Part shown: one piece after another, positions 55,713-64,000 of the stretch | Layout: each line of letters starts with the position of its first letter | Numbering within the stretch: the stretch's first letter is position 1 | NCBI GenBank assembly: GCA_001630475.1 | Contig: KV419404.1 | Coordinates: 578,351-642,350, forward strand | Length of the DNA: 64,000 bases | Source: Sistotremastrum niveocremeum HHB9708 | Lineage: Eukaryota > Basidiomycota > Agaricomycetes > Sistotremastrales > Sistotremastraceae | Direction: 5' to 3' | Made by a program: the position numbers and the translations under genes | Notes under the pieces: model-generated | What the model was told of the DNA's origin: nothing | Database searches by the model: none | Seen by the model: only the letters and a program-made list of their open reading frames with translations

Positions 55713-57227
55713 TCAGCTGCGATAATCGCCGTTTATCGAAACGTATTCCTGAGCGAAATAGATCAGTCTGAATTTCAAGCGCACCAGATGGGTCACTTAC
55801 ATGACTTAGATCACACGTCCAATACACCGCACTCTCGTTCCCGATCCCTAATTCTACTTTGATTTCCAGATCTTCTTCGCTCAAAATAACCTTGGCGCGC
55901 TCTTCATCCACTGTTTCGGGTTCTCCACGAGTCAAAAGCTTGAGAGGTGTCGTGTCTGACAGCGTAGCCGCAGGGATGAAGGATACGGAAACTCGGGATG
56001 GATCAAGTGGCTTTGAAAGGGAATCCGATACAGAGCCGGCGGAAGCCAAGATTCGGCCCCAACTGAAGCAGACAAATCAGAAAGCACAATGGGAGGAAGA
56101 TAATCAGGTTACTTTGCATCTTCGCCGTAAAGCGCGGTCTTCACGAGCATCGAGGTCGAAATTGTGGAAGCGACTTTGCTAGCGTCTTCATAGGTAGAAG
56201 CACCCTATTGATACTTTCAGATTGTGTACACTTTGTTCGGATGCCATGATGAAGGACATACCTCTACACTGACTGTGACAAACTTGCGTGCGCCTTCGCC
56301 GTCCCGAACGATCAACTTTGCGATTTCGGCACAGAAGTCCGTGAGCTCGTCCTGGAATTTTGAAAATGCAGGAGTGCCGTCTTCAATGGGCTCGGTCATC
56401 CCAGAAGCGCCATTGGCAATAACGATGATAGTATCGTTAGTGCTCATGTCTCCGTCCACAGATATCGAATTGAACGATCGTTGGACTGCATGTGTGAGGG
56501 CGCTCTGGAGGGCAGGTGGAGAGATGAGAGCATCCGTGGCGACGAATCCAAGAAGTGTTGCATGCAACGAGGATTTCGGAGGTCCCATTCTAGGATGAAT
56601 CATACCTGCTCCTTTATCCATGCCTGCTATCCGAACTTTCTTTCCGTCCAAATCAAACGTCCTCGCCCTCAATTTTGGAAACGTATCAGTGGTCATGAAC
56701 GCCTTCGCAGCACGTTCCCAAGCCTCGAAGTTATCGCCAAGATCGGTGGCTCCTGTCTTGATGCCACTGAGAATTTTATCGATAGGGAGATGTTGTCCAA
56801 TAACGCCTGTCGACATGACCATTGTCTGCTTTTCGGCAGGAGGGTCAAGTAAAGCGTCCACTGCGCTCGACATCGCCCAAGCATGGTCTAGCCCTTTCTG
56901 CCCAGTGACAGCGTTCGCACATCCGCTGTTAACGACCAAAGCTCTCGCTCGTTTGTTGCCTGCTAATATCTCCTCGCTGACGAGGACAGGAGCGGCTCGA
57001 AAGGCATTTTCTGTGAAGCAGGCTGCTGCAGATGTACGGTTTGACGGCGCGTCAGACACGATGACCGCGAGATCGAGCGCCGAAGGAGATTTTTTGACGC
57101 CGCAATGCAATCCAGTTAGTCTGAATCCTTTTGGAAAGTTGTCTGATGGGATCGGCTTATGGAGGTGTGTTTTTGAGGGAGTTGCTTTGAGAGCTGTTGA
57201 ATATAGGCGTCGCCATGATTGTAGCAT
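55713..57227 (-). CDS. ARG7: Glutamate N-acetyltransferase / ornithine acetyltransferase (ArgJ)
   Basis: A mitochondrial enzyme that recycles the acetyl group from N-acetyl-ornithine to glutamate in arginine synthesis. The presequence is [18 protein letters not shown]. Next come [53 protein letters not shown] and [32 protein letters not shown], then [14 protein letters not shown], holds the self-cleavage site before the nucleophile Thr (A-T-L-L). [20 protein letters not shown] follows. The last exons give [20 protein letters not shown], then [21 protein letters not shown] and [11 protein letters not shown]. The invariant C-terminal N-G-D-Y-R-S is reached only through the last intron. Complete. 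Confidence 0.95.
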
Positions 57228-57443
57228 CCTGGAAGACGATGCGACTGGAGCGAGTCGGCCCAGACTCAGAGACGCTATAGCAGATCTGAGTTCCGGATTA
57301 CTATAAATGGTTATTCGCTAGTTTATTTCTGAGTCGTGGTCATAGATAATGCCATGCAGAAAATACCGACATGATTTATGTTACAGTTTCATCAGGATAT
57401 GTTATGATACTTCTCCGTTCCGTACTCAGGCTCATCATCGCCT

Positions 57444-58819
57444 TTACTCCCAGACCAGTTTGCCTTGTTCATCGACGCTAGCAGTCATGCCACCTCCTTT
57501 CTGCTTGGGCTTGCTTTTGTACTGCTCAGCAATCTTGACCTTCTCCAACTCCCTACGATGCGTAGCGAGCCGCTCAAGCCTTTCCTTTTCCGCCGCAGCT
57601 TTGGCTTCTTTTTCAACCTCTCGCTTGGCTTGATTCTGGCGTTGTTTCTTCGTCAAGGTTTCTGAAGCTGAGGACGCGCGCAAGGGAGCAGAAGAGGACG
57701 CCGAATGAGAGGATTGTCTTCGCGCTGGTCCTAGACATCCGTAGCGACGTCAGCACTGCTCACTAGCCGTGTTCCATATACATACCATTTCGACGAACGA
57801 CGCCCCAGCCCTCGTCGTCATCCGTCGTCGCATCGGCACCATAGCTCGCACTCGAAAGTGTGCCACCCAATCTGGATGATGAGTTTGCCACGTCCTCATA
57901 ATCATCCCAAGAGTAGCCGGCGATAGGCTTCTCGTCAGGACCTGGTTTCACGCGTATGACTCGCGCGAGCTGTGGTTGGTTGGGAGTTTCAAGCATGCTG
58001 AGATAGCGTCAGAACTGATAAGGTTGAAAGGGGGAGAAAATCTCACTCGTCTACCGCCGTCTTGCGCACTTTAGGTGCAAGCTTCTCGGCCAGAGTCTTC
58101 TGCTTCACAGCGGGCTGCTCGTTATCTTTGGCGAAATCATCATCCGCGAGAGAGGAGGTCTCCCTAGTCGGGGAAGAGGCGGTCGTGGTAGCAGTAGTTT
58201 CGTTCTCAGTGACGACATTCGCGCTCTCTGAGCCGGCAGTCTTCACTTGAGTGACGATGTTGGAGGGTTTGCGGCGGTCCACTCGAGTCCAGGCGTCGTC
58301 GTCATCAGGTTTCGACGACTGCGCTAACGAGGACTGCTTGGCTGCTTTTTTGGCGGATGCTTTCGAGGGTTTAGATGGTCCCGCAGCAGGCAACACGCCA
58401 GACGCTTCCGGAGTTGGGGCGTCACTCTCCGAGAGAGCTGGGGTAGACGACGCGTTCGCTGACGAAGTGGCCTTCTTGCTCTTCTTCTTCTTGGGTTTCG
58501 CTGCAGATGCTGCAATTTCCGGAATAGCAAGCACGGTTGGGGCAGTCCCTGACACTCCAAGGGCTGCCTCTTTCTCCAATACATCGCTTCCTCCAGGAAT
58601 GCCACTCGTTTCAGTCTTGAGATTAGCAACGGACGAGGAAGCAGAAGCCGAAGATGATTTCTTGAACTTCTTCGATTTTTGAGCGGGCTTAGGGTTGGTG
58701 GCAGCGGTGGATGTGGATGGGGCACGCGAGCTGCTCAGGGCGTAGAGCGTGACAGCTCCGACGACGACAGCGACGGACGTGATTCCTTCGGCAGAGAGGA
58801 GACTTTGAGATGAGCCCAT
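57444..58819 (-). CDS. Conserved fungal membrane-anchored protein
   Basis: An uncharacterised protein of about 420 residues that I recognise only as recurring in basidiomycetes. MGSSQSLLSAEGITSVAVVV, then GAVTLYALSS, is one N-terminal membrane segment. A long Lys/Ala/Ser-rich linker follows (KKKKSKKATSSA). The conserved part is TLAEKLAPKVRKTAVDD, joined over a short intron to MLETPNQPQLARVIRVKPGP, GYSWDDYEDV and DEGWGVVRRN. The last exon is a Lys/Glu coiled coil (TLTKKQRQNQAKREVEKEAK) ending GGGMTASVDEQGKLVWE. The topology (short lumenal end, charged cytosolic tail) is inferred. The W-G-V-V and G-K-L-V-W motifs are the most constant features. Confidence 0.75.
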
Positions 58820-59525
58820 GATTAGACTTGATTATTTATTGGAGTGAAAGAGTGGATTGGATATCGATTTAGGCCAGCAAGGCGTGAGTTGAGACGTGGA
58901 GGAAACGATGCCGGACATCGGCTCAGGGCTTGCTATTCGTCGGACTTTGTTCTCCGACGCCAACCTCATCCAGCTCAACTTTGCTAGCACTGAGGTCCGC
59001 ACGATGGCCTCTACCCATTGTCTGTGCACCTGTCCCAAAGCCAAGCTGCAGCAAGTACTGGTGCTCCTAATCTGATACTTCCTGCAGAGCTGACCTGCGT
59101 GTATCCTTGGGCTGAATCTCCGCTTGCTCTTGGGTTCTGCAGGTCACCCATGAACTGGCATCAGCCAAATGGAACCTCTGTCAGCGCAGGCCTCGCCTGT
59201 TGTTTGTCCGAGGTGTCAAGGTATGCAGAGCTCGCTCTCGACATTCTTGCCCTGACCCTGTGTCCTCTTCGCGTCAGATGACCGATAGGCGGATTCATAG
59301 TCATCTCAGACTCTGACTCTGACATGGGAGCAATTCAAGGATTGCACACGCGTCGTCGACATATCGGCCCATGAAGCCGCCTTGATCAAAGTGCGAAGAG
59401 CATATATAGATGTGATCCATGATTGGTCGGGAGCATATAGAGGGTATTATAGCTATATCAAAGATAAGGTGGGTCTGCATACTGATGCTTGACGTCCAAT
59501 TGCTATAGGTGACTGGGATGTCTGG
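58820..59525. other. Intergenic, no supported gene
   Basis: This is the 5' flank of the membrane-anchored gene. It holds a CTCTGACTCTGACTCTGAC microrepeat near 59309 and an element similar to 60574-60607 (see findings). No gene. Confidence 0.5.
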
Positions 59526-60099
59526 CTAAAATTGGCTCTGCGGTTCGGTCGAGGCGAAAGAGGCCTGCACCTCGCGTGATCGTTGGGACCCGAGGCCTCG
59601 GAGCCAGGGTTGTCTTGGCCATTTAGGGCGGGGCGACGGTAAAGACTGAGTATCGATCTATGGCCGAATGAAGTCCGTTGTACGGTAGAGATCATATATG
59701 ACACATACCGTAGAAAGAGAATCGTCAGATGACGAGTCCGAGGTTAACACTGGCTTTTCGAATGGATAAAGTCGAGAAAGAAGGGGTATCCGACTGGTTG
59801 CAACACCAATCTTTCGTGATAGGCTACTCATGAAATATCGTGGTGCCTGCTGGTCCAGGAATGGATACTGGACGAGACCTCCACCGGAGGTCTCCTTCAT
59901 CTGTTGACATCGGACCGTTCAGCAAGGAAGCCTCCACTATCGTATAACAAGAGGCGACTGACGCTGGGGTTTGGGCTTTGTTCCTTTGATTGAATCCCCA
60001 CGATGACTCTGCCGGCCTGATCAGGGTCCGAGAATCAGTGTCGCAATTACGACGACTCACGAGGCAATAACTCACCTTCTTCGCTGTAGGGAACGACAT
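59526..60099 (-). CDS. Small hypothetical protein, four exons
   Basis: No family known. The exons splice in frame: MSFPTAKK, AGRVIVGIQSKEQSPNPSVS then RLLLYDSGGFLAERSD, APRYFMSSLSRKIGVATSRI then PLLSRLYPFEKPV, and IDTQSLPSPRPKWPRQPW to the stop at 59526. Intron 1 (GTGAGT, branch CACTGAT, acceptor ATCAG) and intron 3 (GTATGT, acceptor CATAG) are strong. Intron 2 (GTCAAC to CAGCAG) is weaker, and without it the protein ends after AERSDVNR. The product would be about 130 residues, basic, with no signal peptide. It has no long competitor frame. Moderate support only. Confidence 0.4.
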
Positions 60100-60642
60100 T
60101 ATTGGATTAGGTGAACGGGTGATGGAATAGAGTAGTGACAGGACGATATAAGATAACGAGAGACAGACAGCAAAGACTAGCGATAGAGCAAGGGTGTGGT
60201 TGGAGACAAGTTGTCAGCCTCCTCGCGAGTGATGTGGGCCAGGTATATATACCAGTACGAGCAATGACATCACCATGCCTTCGCTGTCAGGATTTTATGC
60301 TCCGACCACTGAGTAGGATTGAGTACTGAGTAAAGAGCAGGCGCGACGGCTCGTTCAGTCCCGCCGAGCGTGAGTTCGACTCTTTGGCTGAGATCGTTGA
60401 CAGATTCAGCGACGCGTTCCGATTGACTTTCCTTTCCTTTCAGAAGAGATGTCAATATAAACAGATAGTTCATCAAGTTGCCAGGATAAACTGAATATTG
60501 TGCTGGGGTAGAAACGCGTAAGTTGAGTCGCTCGACGCGACGGAGAATGTTGTCGGGCTCGGGCTCGGCATCCCATCGGATTTTGTTCTCCGACGACCAC
60601 CTCGACGTTCAATGCTGACAATATTGAAACAGACATTGCCTA
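60100..60642. other. Spacer before the LINE
   Basis: This is the 5' flank of the small hypothetical gene and the region before the LINE open frame. A TATATATA stretch lies near 60244. The true 5' end of the LINE may lie in here, but it has no visible boundary. Confidence 0.5.
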
Positions 60643-60940
60643 ATGCCTGCACACCCGAAAACAAAACCTGTGCGTATTTTACAATTGAATACTAACCGAT
60701 CAACAGATATCTGCCATGCACTGCTGAATACAGCAGTCAATGACTTTGACATACTAATCATCCAGGAACCCTGGTGGGGAACCATCGGTGTAGGGCCCAT
60801 CGACGTAGACAAGGTTCAAGGCCCAACCTCCCATCCGGCATGGCAACCGATTCTGCCCATACAGCCTGTCCCCGACGGATGGGCACCAAGAGTATTGACA
60901 TACGTCAAAAAACGCGGTGACTTCACGGTCACATTACGAT

Positions 60941-61038
60941 CTTCAGAAAAAATTAGACCTACTAATTGTACTTTTGAGTACTCCTGAGTACTCCTGAGCG
61001 CTCAAAAGTACAATTAGTAGGTCTAATTTTTTCTGAAG
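60941..61038. mobile_element. 98-bp palindromic insertion, copy 1
   Basis: Two perfect 38-base arms (outer end CTTCAGAAAAAATTAGACCT) flank a 22-base loop with TGAGTACTCC repeated. It sits in the LINE endonuclease and is flanked by AT/AT; because the end is palindromic, a GATC duplication reads equally well. Removing it restores the frame TLR-SDLAKS. It has no coding capacity. Confidence 0.8.
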
Positions 61039-62308
61039 ATCAGACTTGGCTAAAAGTTTGGATCTACAGATAATAGAGATACATCAGAAACCCCATCCAC
61101 CGGTGATGGTGGTGAATATGTACAACCAGTCGACACATTCCACAAACAATACGAAGGCAGCGGAGACACTCATCAGGCTGACATTACCCGTTGATCAACC
61201 GGTGATGGTGACTGGAGACATGAACCTACACCACACAGATTGGGAGGATATGGAGACTGCACCGAATCAGGAAGCAGAATCCTTCGTTGCTTGGACTGAG
61301 GAGGCCGGTTTAACCCTGATGAATGAGAGAGACAATCACACGTATCATTCACATAGTGGACAATACATATCTACGATTGATCTCACTTATGTCAATGAGC
61401 GAGCCAGAAACCGAAACACAGTGATGGAATGGCAGGTTAATCCAAGATGGCGATGTGCGTCAGACCACATGGCCATCACATGGAAAATAAACTGCCGAAG
61501 GACAACAGTCGAAGGCGTCGGCGAAAGTGCATGGAACTTCAAAGATTCTGACGGAATCGAGTGGAGAGCGAGTCTGCGAGGAGAACTAGACAAGCAGGAG
61601 GAGGCTTTTGTCGTGCTTAAAGAAACTCGGGAAACCGATGCTATTGAGCGGGCGGCAAAAGCGTTCGACCAAGCTTTACGAACGGCAACGGAAGACACAA
61701 TTCCCAAACGCCAGTTCAGTCCCAAAGCCCGAGCGTGGTGGAATCCAGATGTCAGTGATGCACACACGAGAATGGTGGAACAAATCAATCAGGCCTTCCG
61801 ATGGCGGAAAAATTTTGGAGAACACAACGAGATACTCGACGAGATCGTAAAAAGATCCAAGAATAGATTTCGGAGGTTGGTCAAGAAAGCGAAGAGGCTT
61901 TTCTACGATGAAACGACTGAAAATGCTGTCACCGATGATATATGGAAGATGAGGAAGTGGGGAATCGGGGAGAGGACATACCAGTCACCACCGCTTCATA
62001 TGCCAAACGGGGGAATGGCAATATCGCATGCTGAGAAATGCGATACACTCAGGGAAGTCCTTTTCAAACCACCACCAGAATTACCAAACGCTGAAAATGC
62101 GGATCTTGTCAATCCGGTTGATGAGGAAATTGTGTGTCCCGAGGTCACACGAGACGAGATCCGCTTTGCTCTTTTCGCACAGGCACCCAAGAAATCACCT
62201 GGACCAAACCAAATCCCATTCCGAGCCCTACGATGGGCATGGGAGATTGCAGAAACCGAAATAGTGAACATCCTAACCGCTTGCTGCAATGTCGGATATC
62301 ACCCAAAG

Positions 62309-62590
62309 TAAGGCTTCCAACGAATATAGCCCGTTTAAGGATATCCGCAAGTATACTTGCCAAGGGTACCTGCCTAATACACCGTAGGCAGGTATGAGAT
62401 TAGCGGCTGGACATTTAGGCAGGTACCTGCCTACTATTTTTACTAGTAAATAGGGGTTATTTAGGCAAGTATAGGCAAGTAAGTACCTGTACTTGCCAAG
62501 TACAAGTATGGGATTTTGGCTGAAAAAAACAGGCAGGTACCTGCATGCAGGTACCCAGGTAAGGCAAGTATATATTCATTGGAGGCCTTA
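62309..62590. mobile_element. 282-bp hAT-like MITE in the LINE
   Basis: The ends are imperfect inverted repeats: left TAAGGCTTCCAACGAATATA; right, reversed, TAAGGCCTCCAATGAATATA. It is flanked by a perfect 8-bp duplication ACCCAAAG (62301-62308 and 62591-62598), typical of hAT elements. The interior is full of GGTACCTGC palindromes and CAAGTA/TACTTG repeats. It inserted between the endonuclease and the reverse transcriptase; the LINE frame reads through YHPK to IWREAV when it is removed. No transposase inside. Its reverse complement matches the element at the right edge. Confidence 0.85.
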
Positions 62591-63067
62591 ACCCAAAGAT
62601 ATGGAGGGAAGCTGTCGCAGTCGCGCTACAGAAACCTCTGAAACCGGATTACTCAATGCCAAGGGCATATCGCTTGATCCAACTCCTAGACTGTCTAGGA
62701 AAAACACTTGAGAAAATACAAGCCAGGCGGGTCACCTTCCTTGTCGCGCGGCATGGCCTAGTCCCAAGTACGCAATTCGGAGCTCGACCAAGCTCATCAA
62801 CTGTAGATGCCATGCTAACACTCGTAAATGACATCGAGGAAGCGAGAAGCCACGGATGGGTAACGTCGGCACTCACATTCGATATCACCGGCTTCTTCGA
62901 CAACGTTAACCACAACAGGCTACTGGTGATCATGCGAGAAAGACGATTTCCGCTAGCGATCATCAACTGGACATCCACTTTCCTCAGTGATAGGAGAGCT
63001 TCGATATGCTTGGATGGCGTCCGAGACGAGACAAAAGCGGTCCAGAACGGCATACCCCAGGGTTCCC

Positions 63068-63165
63068 CTTCTGAAAAAATTAGACCTACTAATTGTACTT
63101 TTGAGTACTTTTTAGTACTCCAGAGCGCTCAAAAGTACAATTAGTAGGTCTAATTTTTTCAGAAG
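63068..63165. mobile_element. 98-bp palindromic insertion, copy 2
   Basis: Same family and exact length as the copy at 60941: perfect 38-base arms (outer end CTTCTGAAAAAATTAGACCT) and a 22-base loop. It splits the reverse transcriptase between GIPQGSP and ISPIL. Flanking C runs fit a 2-bp duplication. Compared with copy 1 its arms differ at the fifth base (T for A) on both sides at once, so both arms stay perfectly matched. Confidence 0.8.
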
Positions 63166-63465
63166 CCCTATCTCACCGATTCTGTCAGCAATCTACTCAG
63201 CCAGTCTGTTGGAAGAAATACAAAACAACGCTAACCGGGAACAAAGCGAAAATCACTCAGACAGATCAAGATCGTCAGGGGGACTATACGTTGACGACGG
63301 GATACTGAAAGTTGCGTCGACATCGCTCCATCAGAACACGGAGATCATACAACAAATCTACAACAACATCGTTGAACCGTGGTTAGCGAAAGCCGGATTA
63401 TCAGCAGATAAGGGGAAGTTCGGATATATCCACTTCTATGAAGGTGGATTTCCACAAAAAATCAA

Positions 63466-63729
63466 ATTTGCGCACACACTACCATTTTTCACTACACGCA
63501 ACAGCTTTTTTTGAAATTTTCAATGCACACATCAGTTTTTCAAATAAATCAAATAAACAGTGTGCGCAAAAATCATAAAAAATCGGATGTGTGTGCGCAC
63601 AACACTGCTTGTGCGAGTTTTTTCTGATCAAGGTTTGTGCATGCGTATTTGACTTTTAGTTTTACACGCAAAGACATTGCCTCACAAAAGACGCACGCAA
63701 GTAGGTGCACAAAAACCGCACACACAGTC
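63466..63729. other. AT-rich stretch with GCGCACAC inverted repeats
   Basis: The LINE frame breaks here. TTTGCGCACACACT (63467-63480) and AGTGTGCGCAAA (63559-63570) form an inverted pair about 104 bases apart, and another GTGTGTGCGCAC lies at about 63589. No gene. It may be another small element whose other end is hard to place. Confidence 0.5.
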
Positions 63730-64000
63730 TAAGGCCTCCAACGAGTATGTACCTGTGGTACTCAGGTACCTGCGTGCAGGTACCTGCCTGTTTTTTTGGG
63801 CCAAAATCCCATACCCGTACTTGCCAAGTACAGGTACCCATGCAGGTATACCTGCCAAAACTGTCTTGTTTTGTGGTTAAATGGTGAAATGAGAACACTT
63901 TGTTAGAGGCAGGTACCTGCCAAAATGGTCAAGGGCCAAACTCATACCCACGCACGCTAATTTTGGCAGGTACCTGCGCAGGTATACCTGCGGGTACCCT
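63730..64000 (+). mobile_element. Second hAT-like MITE or larger relative, cut by the window end
   Basis: Begins TAAGGCCTCCAACGAGTATG, matching the end of the 62309 element. For about 110 bases it follows the reverse complement of that element (CAGGTACCTGCxTGCAGG, CCTGTTTTTTT, CCAAAATCCCATAC, GTACTTGCCAAGTACAGG). It is therefore in the opposite orientation. Further GGCAGGTACCTGCC palindromes follow. The right end lies outside the window, so size and coding content are unknown. Confidence 0.7.

Larger units (their letters stand above)
60643..63465 (+). mobile_element. LINE-type (non-LTR) retrotransposon, interrupted
   Basis: The single open frame carries an apurinic-endonuclease-like domain, then a reverse transcriptase, as in LINE ORF2. 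No ORF1 was found to the left and no poly-A tail to the right, so both ends are undefined. It is cut by two 98-bp palindromes and a 282-bp MITE, and its right end is lost at about 63,460 in AT-rich sequence. The four pieces (60643-60940, 61041-62308, 62599-63067 and 63168-63465) line up end to end in one frame when the inserts and one copy of each duplicated target are removed. Confidence 0.85.
60643..63465 (+). pseudogene. LINE ORF2 (endonuclease-reverse transcriptase), broken
   Basis: Endonuclease motifs: ILQLNTNRS, LIIQEPWW (Glu), VTGDMNLHHTDWED (G-D-x-N), STIDLTYVN and CASDHMAITW (S-D-H). The reverse transcriptase follows: KKSPGPNQIPFRALRW; after the MITE, IWREAVAVALQKPLKPDY, then QFGARPSSSTVDAM, ALTFDITGFFDNVNHNRLL (motif A Asp), and GIPQGSP, then ISPILSAIYSASLLEE (motif B, split by palindrome 2). 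GLYVDDGIL is the Y-x-D-D catalytic box. Every catalytic residue is kept, so decay came from insertions, not point mutations. The first palindrome lies between TLR and SDLAKSLDL. No full-length product can be made from this copy. Confidence 0.85.

Noticed and set aside
57500-57665. Plus-strand frame over the coiled-coil exon of the membrane-anchored gene
   Set aside because: It is the antisense shadow of a conserved minus-strand exon.
60355-60390. tRNA-like T-arm (GTTCGACTC)
   Set aside because: No acceptor, D or anticodon arm could be fitted around it.

Overview
The window is nuclear DNA of a filamentous basidiomycete, most likely an Agaricomycete. Genes are dense, on both strands, and cut by many short introns (about 45-65 bases, GT-AG). 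The gene content is fungal: GH45 and GH128 wall or cellulose hydrolases, a DUF6535-type membrane protein, a LIM protein of the Rga type, and a P-loop G-domain family that I know as expanded in mushrooms. No rRNA, tRNA, CRISPR array or bacterial-style operon was found. Species cannot be named from the sequence alone. || Layout. 1-541 holds the end of a sugar transporter. 1.5-9.5 kb carries three minus-strand genes: MsrB, the Rab7-GEF subunit CCZ1 and a USP4/15/Ubp12-type deubiquitinase. 9.6-18.5 kb has dihydroxyacetone kinase, an LRR protein, a 618-bp non-autonomous hAT-like element with perfect 8-bp target duplications, a DHHC palmitoyltransferase and the AP endonuclease APN2. 19-22.2 kb holds two head-to-head GH45 endoglucanase genes, one stopped by an in-frame TGA. 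22.4-36.9 kb is a tight housekeeping block: MED4, mitochondrial mS29, an atypical SDR, RSA4/Notchless, eL33, BUD20, thymidylate kinase, UBC6, CWC27 and SAICAR synthetase. 37-42 kb has a LIM protein lacking the RhoGAP half seen in relatives. It runs directly into a P-loop G-domain gene, with a splice choice that could fuse the two, and is followed by a GPI-type GH128 glucanase. 42.4-60.1 kb has a VPS9-domain protein, an IQ-BAG co-chaperone with heat-shock elements upstream, the DUF6535 protein, a second VPS9-domain protein with a CUE domain (Vps9), ornithine acetyltransferase and a conserved membrane-anchored protein. || The right edge (60.6-64 kb) is a nested transposon nest. A LINE-type element (endonuclease plus reverse transcriptase) is broken by two 98-bp perfect-arm palindromes, by a 282-bp hAT-like MITE with target duplication ACCCAAAG, and by a further AT-rich insertion. 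A second member of the MITE family runs off the window end. Removing each insert rejoins the LINE reading frame. || Genes that work together: MsrB, APN2 and thymidylate kinase serve oxidative and DNA upkeep. CCZ1 and the two VPS9-domain proteins act on successive Rab5/Rab7 endosomal steps. eL33, RSA4, BUD20 and mS29 serve ribosomes. Several pairs share very short divergent promoters (MED4/mS29 33 bp, BUD20/CDC8 55 bp, UBP/DAK 101 bp between start codons). Exon junctions were read by eye from splice consensus and frame continuity. Domain calls rest on recognised motifs, not on searches.
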